Source of the DNA: an uncultured Bacillaceae bacterium
GTDB lineage: Bacteria; Bacillota; Bacilli; Bacillales; Amphibacillaceae
Reading direction: 5' to 3'
Assembly (NCBI GenBank): GCA_937925695.1
Contig: CALAMD010000032.1
Span: 1-47,709, forward strand
DNA: 47,709 bases
Shown here: in pieces, positions 44,093 through 47,709 of the stretch
Numbering within the stretch: position 1 is the first letter of the stretch
Layout of the letters: each line of letters starts with the position of its first letter
Program-made: the position numbers and the translations under genes
The notes under the pieces: generated by a model
Databases searched by the model: none
What the model saw: the letters and a program-made list of their open reading frames with translations, nothing else
What the model was told of the DNA's origin: nothing

Positions 44093-45640
44093 CTATTTTA
44101 CTTGTTTACTATTTTCTTTGTATTGTTGACTGATCAGATAACGATTCACCGCATTTAGAAATGCGTGGGCTGAAGCTTCGATCACATCTTGTGCCGAACC
44201 TCTGCCATTCATTTGCTCACCATTAACTAGAAGTTGTACCCGGGATTCTGCTAAAGCATCTTTTCCACGACCAACGGAATTTAATTGATAATCTACAAGT
44301 TCTAATTTTTCGTCAATTAATGCATCAAGGGTTTCGTATAAGGCTTCGACACTTCCTTGCCCTGTGCAAGTTTTTTCGACTACTTGATTATTTGGTGTTC
44401 TTAATGCTACTGTTGCTGATGGTTGATCCATTGTGCCGTATTTTACTTGAAACTTTTCTAATTGATACGTATCCATTTTCGATGCACTATCCGTTTGGAT
44501 GTCCGTTAAAATCGTGAACAAGTCTTCATCAGTTACTTCTTTTTTACGATCCGTTAATGACTTGAAAGCTTCAAATGCTTTTTCTAACTTTTCTTCACTT
44601 AAGTCAAAACCTAGTTTTTTCACCTTATCACTAAACGCATGTCGTCCAGAATGCTTACCTAAATACAGCGTATTAGAATTCACCCCGACCATTTCTGGAG
44701 TAATAATCTCATAAGTAGCTGCATGCTTTAACACACCATCCTGATGGATACCAGACTCATGGGCAAAAGCATTGCTACCAATAATCGCTTTATTGGCTTG
44801 CACATACATACCTGTTAATTTCGCAACAAGGTCACTCGTTCGTTTGATTTCTTTTAGTTTTAAATCGGTAGTAAATGGGTATTGATCTGAACGGATCTTG
44901 AGTGCGACGGCAATTTCTTCTAAGGCTGCATTTCCAGCTCGCTCACCAATGCCATTGATTGTCCCTTCGACTTGGGTTGCTCCATTTTCTATGGCGGCAA
45001 TTGAATTAGCAACCGCCATACCTAAATCATCATGACAATGACAAGATAGTTGCACCCGATCAATGTTAGGAACATTTTCTCTAATATACCGGAACATTTC
45101 ACCGTATTCCTGTGGCGTCGTATAGCCTACTGTATCTGGCAAATTGATTACATTCGCACCAGCATCAATGACCTGTTCAATAATTTGCGCCAAAAACTTT
45201 AAATCTGAACGGGAAGCATCCTCAGCAGACCATTGCACATGAGGAAACTTCTGTTTAGCATATTTAACAGCACTTACTGCTGTTTCAATGACTTGTTCAG
45301 GTGTCTTCTTTAATTTATAAGTCATATGAATGGGTGAAGTAGCTAAAAAGACGTGAATACTAGGTTCTTCAGCATCTTTTAACGCTTCCCAAGCCATATC
45401 GATATCAGATTTTACTGTCCGAGCTAAACCGACAACAGAAGTGTTTTTGATCGTGTCAGCAACAGCTCGAACAGCGTTAAAATCTCCTTTGGAGGAGGCC
45501 GGAAATCCGACCTCCATCCTATTTACACCAAATCGCTCTAACTGTTTAGCGATCTCAATTTTTTCCAATTCGTTTAAATTTACTCCTGGAGACTGCTCTC
45601 CATCTCTTAATGTTGTGTCAAAAACACTAATCTTTGTCAT
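44093..45640 (-). CDS. leuA: 2-isopropylmalate synthase
   Basis: Condenses acetyl-CoA and 2-oxoisovalerate in the first leucine-specific step. It has 515 residues, with TIM-barrel motifs FDTTLRDGEQSPGVNL and LSCHCHDDLGMAVANS, GTINGIGERAGNAALEE, and the C-terminal LeuA dimer/regulatory domain from about 390 (leucine feedback). ATG 45640 is chosen because AAAAGG stands 9 bases upstream; an ATG three codons earlier abuts that site. Confidence 0.96.
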   Translation of the reverse strand: MTKISVFDTTLRDGEQSPGVNLNELEKIEIAKQLERFGVNRMEVGFPASSKGDFNAVRAVADTIKNTSVVGLARTVKSDIDMAWEALKDAEEPSIHVFLATSPIHMTYKLKKTPEQVIETAVSAVKYAKQKFPHVQWSAEDASRSDLKFLAQIIEQVIDAGANVINLPDTVGYTTPQEYGEMFRYIRENVPNIDRVQLSCHCHDDLGMAVANSIAAIENGATQVEGTINGIGERAGNAALEEIAVALKIRSDQYPFTTDLKLKEIKRTSDLVAKLTGMYVQANKAIIGSNAFAHESGIHQDGVLKHAATYEIITPEMVGVNSNTLYLGKHSGRHAFSDKVKKLGFDLSEEKLEKAFEAFKSLTDRKKEVTDEDLFTILTDIQTDSASKMDTYQLEKFQVKYGTMDQPSATVALRTPNNQVVEKTCTGQGSVEALYETLDALIDEKLELVDYQLNSVGRGKDALAESRVQLLVNGEQMNGRGSAQDVIEASAHAFLNAVNRYLISQQYKENSKQVK

Positions 45641-45664
45641 CCTACACATCCTTTTGCTTTCAAA

Positions 45665-46663
45665 TTATTTTAAGGGTTGCTTTACAAAAGGCATTAACGC
45701 ACGTAATTCTCGACCAACTTTTTCAATAGGATGTTGTTTTTCTCTTTCATTAATCGCATTAAATTGAGGTCTGTTTGCCTGGTTTTCTAAAATCCACTCT
45801 TTAGCAAACTTTCCAGATTGAACATCTTCTAACACTTCTTTCATACGTGCCTTTGTTTCTTCGTTGATTACCCGTGGACCTGAAACAAAGTCTCCCCATT
45901 GAGCCGTGTCAGAAATTGAATAGCGCATATTTTCTAGACCACCTTCGTACATGAGGTCTACGATTAACTTCACTTCATGTAAAGTCTCGAAATAGGCGAC
46001 TTCTGGTTGGTAACCTGCTTCAACCAATGTTTCAAATCCTGCTTTGACTAAGCTTGTTAAACCACCGCAAAGAACCGCTTGTTCGCCAAATAGATCTGTT
46101 TCTGTTTCTTCTTGGAAAGTTGTTTCGAGTACACCTGCTCTAGCAGATCCAATCCCTTGTGCATATGCTAGGGCTAATTCACGCGCATTGCCAGTTACAT
46201 CTTGATAGATACCATATAAAGCTGGTACTCCTGCACCTTCTTCATATGTTCTACGGACTAAATGTCCTGGTCCTTTTGGTGCAACTAGAAATACGTCAAC
46301 ATTTTCTGGAGGTACGATTTGACTAAAGTGAACGTTAAATCCATGGGCAAATACGAGTGCGTCGCCTTCATTTAAGTTTGGTTCGATACTTTCTTTATAA
46401 ACAGCAGCTTGTAACTCGTCTGGTAAGAGAATCATAATTACTTGAGATTCTTTAACAGCATCGGCTACAGACTTTACTGTAAACCCATCTTCTTCAGCTT
46501 TTTGTTGAGATTTTCCTGGTCTTAGACCAACGATTACATCATAACCACTTTCACGAAGATTTAGTGCGTGTGCATGCCCTTGTGAACCATAACCAATAAT
46601 TGCAATTTTCTTCTCTCTTAATAAATCTGTCTGAATGTCTTTTTCATATAATACTTTTGCCAT
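45665..46663 (-). CDS. ilvC: Ketol-acid reductoisomerase
   Basis: 332-residue class I enzyme for isoleucine and valine. The NADPH Rossmann motif is AIIGYGSQGHAHALNLRESG (about 21-40), with VAPKGPGHLVRRTYEEG and the metal-binding ETDLFGEQAVLCGG. The loop GLRPGKS suggests NADPH preference. AAGGAG lies upstream. A 65-base gap separates it from ilvN. Confidence 0.97.
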   Translation of the reverse strand: MAKVLYEKDIQTDLLREKKIAIIGYGSQGHAHALNLRESGYDVIVGLRPGKSQQKAEEDGFTVKSVADAVKESQVIMILLPDELQAAVYKESIEPNLNEGDALVFAHGFNVHFSQIVPPENVDVFLVAPKGPGHLVRRTYEEGAGVPALYGIYQDVTGNARELALAYAQGIGSARAGVLETTFQEETETDLFGEQAVLCGGLTSLVKAGFETLVEAGYQPEVAYFETLHEVKLIVDLMYEGGLENMRYSISDTAQWGDFVSGPRVINEETKARMKEVLEDVQSGKFAKEWILENQANRPQFNAINEREKQHPIEKVGRELRALMPFVKQPLK

Positions 46664-46728
46664 TTTTATTCTCCTTCTCCATTCCCTATGTTTTATGATG
46701 ATTTATATAAATTAATTTATATTTCTTA

Positions 46729-47244
46729 TTAAACGGATACTGAATTAATTTCGGTGACTTCTGGTTGATGACCTCTTAAAAATGCAGTCACCCCAGTTCT
46801 GGCTAATTCTTTAATACCATATGGTCTTAATAATGTAATCAAAGCATCTATCTTATCAGAATTTCCTGTTACTTGAACAACGAGACTATCCTTGCTTACA
46901 TCAATGACAGATGCTCTAAAAGGTGTAATCACACCTTGTATTTCAGCATTCATTTGTGGTGTACTTGCTACTTTAATAAGGGCTAGTTCTCTAGCGACAA
47001 TTGCTTTGTCAGTAATATCAGAAACTTTTATTACATCGATTTGCTTGTTTAACTGCTTCGTTAGTTGTTCTAATTTTTGATTATCACTTACTTCTACAAC
47101 TAACGTCATTTTGGAAAGTCCTGGTGTTTCTGACGCACCAACAGAAATGCTTTCAATATTAAATTGTCTTCGATGAAGCATACCGGTAATTCGATTTAAT
47201 ACACCACTACGATCTTGAACAGTAGCCGTGATTATTCTTTTCAT
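46729..47244 (-). CDS. ilvN: Acetolactate synthase small (regulatory) subunit
   Basis: 171-residue regulatory subunit with an N-terminal ACT domain (RIITATVQDRSGVLNRITGM, then FNIESISVG) that senses valine, and a C-terminal ACT-like domain. It activates IlvB and confers feedback control. It overlaps the ilvB stop by 4 bases (ATGA), so the subunits are translated in step. B. subtilis calls it ilvH. Confidence 0.95.
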   Translation of the reverse strand: MKRIITATVQDRSGVLNRITGMLHRRQFNIESISVGASETPGLSKMTLVVEVSDNQKLEQLTKQLNKQIDVIKVSDITDKAIVARELALIKVASTPQMNAEIQGVITPFRASVIDVSKDSLVVQVTGNSDKIDALITLLRPYGIKELARTGVTAFLRGHQPEVTEINSVSV

Positions 47245-47709
47245 TTTGTCACCCCTATCATCTCGTGAAGTCCTTTACCAGGAGGAATCATCGGATAGAC
47301 ATTTTCTAACTTCTCAACCCGACAGTCAACAACTACTGGACCATCGTATGCAAATACATCTTCTAAAACAGCAACTAAATCATCTTCTTTATCAACTTTA
47401 ATGCCACGGATTTGATAACTTTCGGCTAATTTTACAAAATCCGGATTATTAGTTAGAAGAGATTCAGAATACCTTTCCTCATAGAATTTCTCCTGCCATT
47501 GACGAACCATTCCGAGCGCTTCGTTATTAACGATAAATACTTTAACGGGTAAATTGCGCTCATGCAAAATGGCTAATTCTTGTAAATTCATCTGGAACCC
47601 ACCATCACCAACAACAGAAACAACTAAATCGTTAGGTGCACCAATCTGCGCACCAATAGCAGCTGGAAATCCAAAGCCCATGGAACCTAAACCACCGGAT
47701 GTAACCCAT
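47241..47709 (-). CDS. ilvB: Acetolactate synthase large subunit, C-terminal part
   Basis: The frame is open to the right edge, so only the last 156 or so residues are present. WVTSGGLGSMGFGFPAAIGA at the edge and the TPP-binding GDGGFQMNLQELA, followed by VNNEALGMVRQWQ, identify the catalytic large subunit of acetolactate synthase. It heads the visible part of the operon. The promoter and any leader RNA lie outside the window. Confidence 0.95.
   Translation of the reverse strand, partial: WVTSGGLGSMGFGFPAAIGAQIGAPNDLVVSVVGDGGFQMNLQELAILHERNLPVKVFIVNNEALGMVRQWQEKFYEERYSESLLTNNPDFVKLAESYQIRGIKVDKEDDLVAVLEDVFAYDGPVVVDCRVEKLENVYPMIPPGKGLHEMIGVTK

Noticed and set aside
1..47709. Defence islands, prophage, insertion sequences, CRISPR
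   Set aside because: No integrase, transposase, phage or Cas motifs, no regularly spaced direct repeats; the window reads as stable core chromosome.

Overview
The window looks like chromosome of a low-GC, Gram-positive, spore-forming member of the Bacillaceae, probably halotolerant. Support: all proteins resemble Bacillus-type families, there is a CotF-like spore coat gene, a lipoteichoic acid synthase, AGGAGG-type ribosome binding sites, T-box and TPP riboswitches, and an ectoine/hydroxyectoine-type uptake system at the left edge. Exported proteins have long Asp/Glu/Asn-rich linkers. I see no phage, insertion sequence, CRISPR array, tRNA or rRNA, and base composition is even throughout.

Layout. 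1-1340: end of an ehu-type ABC importer (permease, ATPase). 1352-10163, all on minus: murB, a SurA_N-like lipoprotein, the petrobactin-type siderophore importer yclNOPQ behind a Fur box, a DsbA/FrnE-type oxidoreductase, an MBL-fold hydrolase, and type 2 isopentenyl-diphosphate isomerase fni. 10385-12815: aldo/keto reductase (minus) and pepT (plus). 12854-16271 (minus): response regulator, ABC ATPase, ABC permease, histidine kinase, a typical envelope-stress or peptide-antibiotic detoxification module. 16399-22536 (minus): MhqD-like hydrolase, a VanY-type carboxypeptidase/CapA-type lipoprotein pair, small membrane protein, fructosamine-kinase-like protein, nucleoside deaminase, orphan EIIC-type membrane protein.

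22728-29413 (plus): a complete tryptophan unit. A consensus promoter is followed by two consecutive T-box leaders, each with a UGG specifier and its own terminator, then trpE-D-C-F-B-A without trpG. 29440-30274: a TPP riboswitch controlling a lone ykoF. 30329-32650 (minus): helD. The gap after it holds a promoter-terminator pair that predicts a small RNA. Then a thioredoxin-like gene, and on minus a YtrA-type GntR regulator, ABC ATPase, permease and an anchored extracellular protein of unknown function, controlled by three identical-geometry operators. Then cotF-like and ltaS-like genes on plus.

39932-47709 (minus): the branched-chain amino acid operon ilvB(partial)-ilvN-ilvC-leuA-leuB-leuC-leuD, followed by a short ilvA that appears to start at ATT. 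Together trp and ilv-leu-ilvA give nearly complete tryptophan and much of the leucine/isoleucine/valine biosynthesis. I found no wholly new system; the least explained items are the predicted small RNA, the GntR-ABC-extracellular protein operon, the orphan riboswitch-controlled YkoF and the ATT start.
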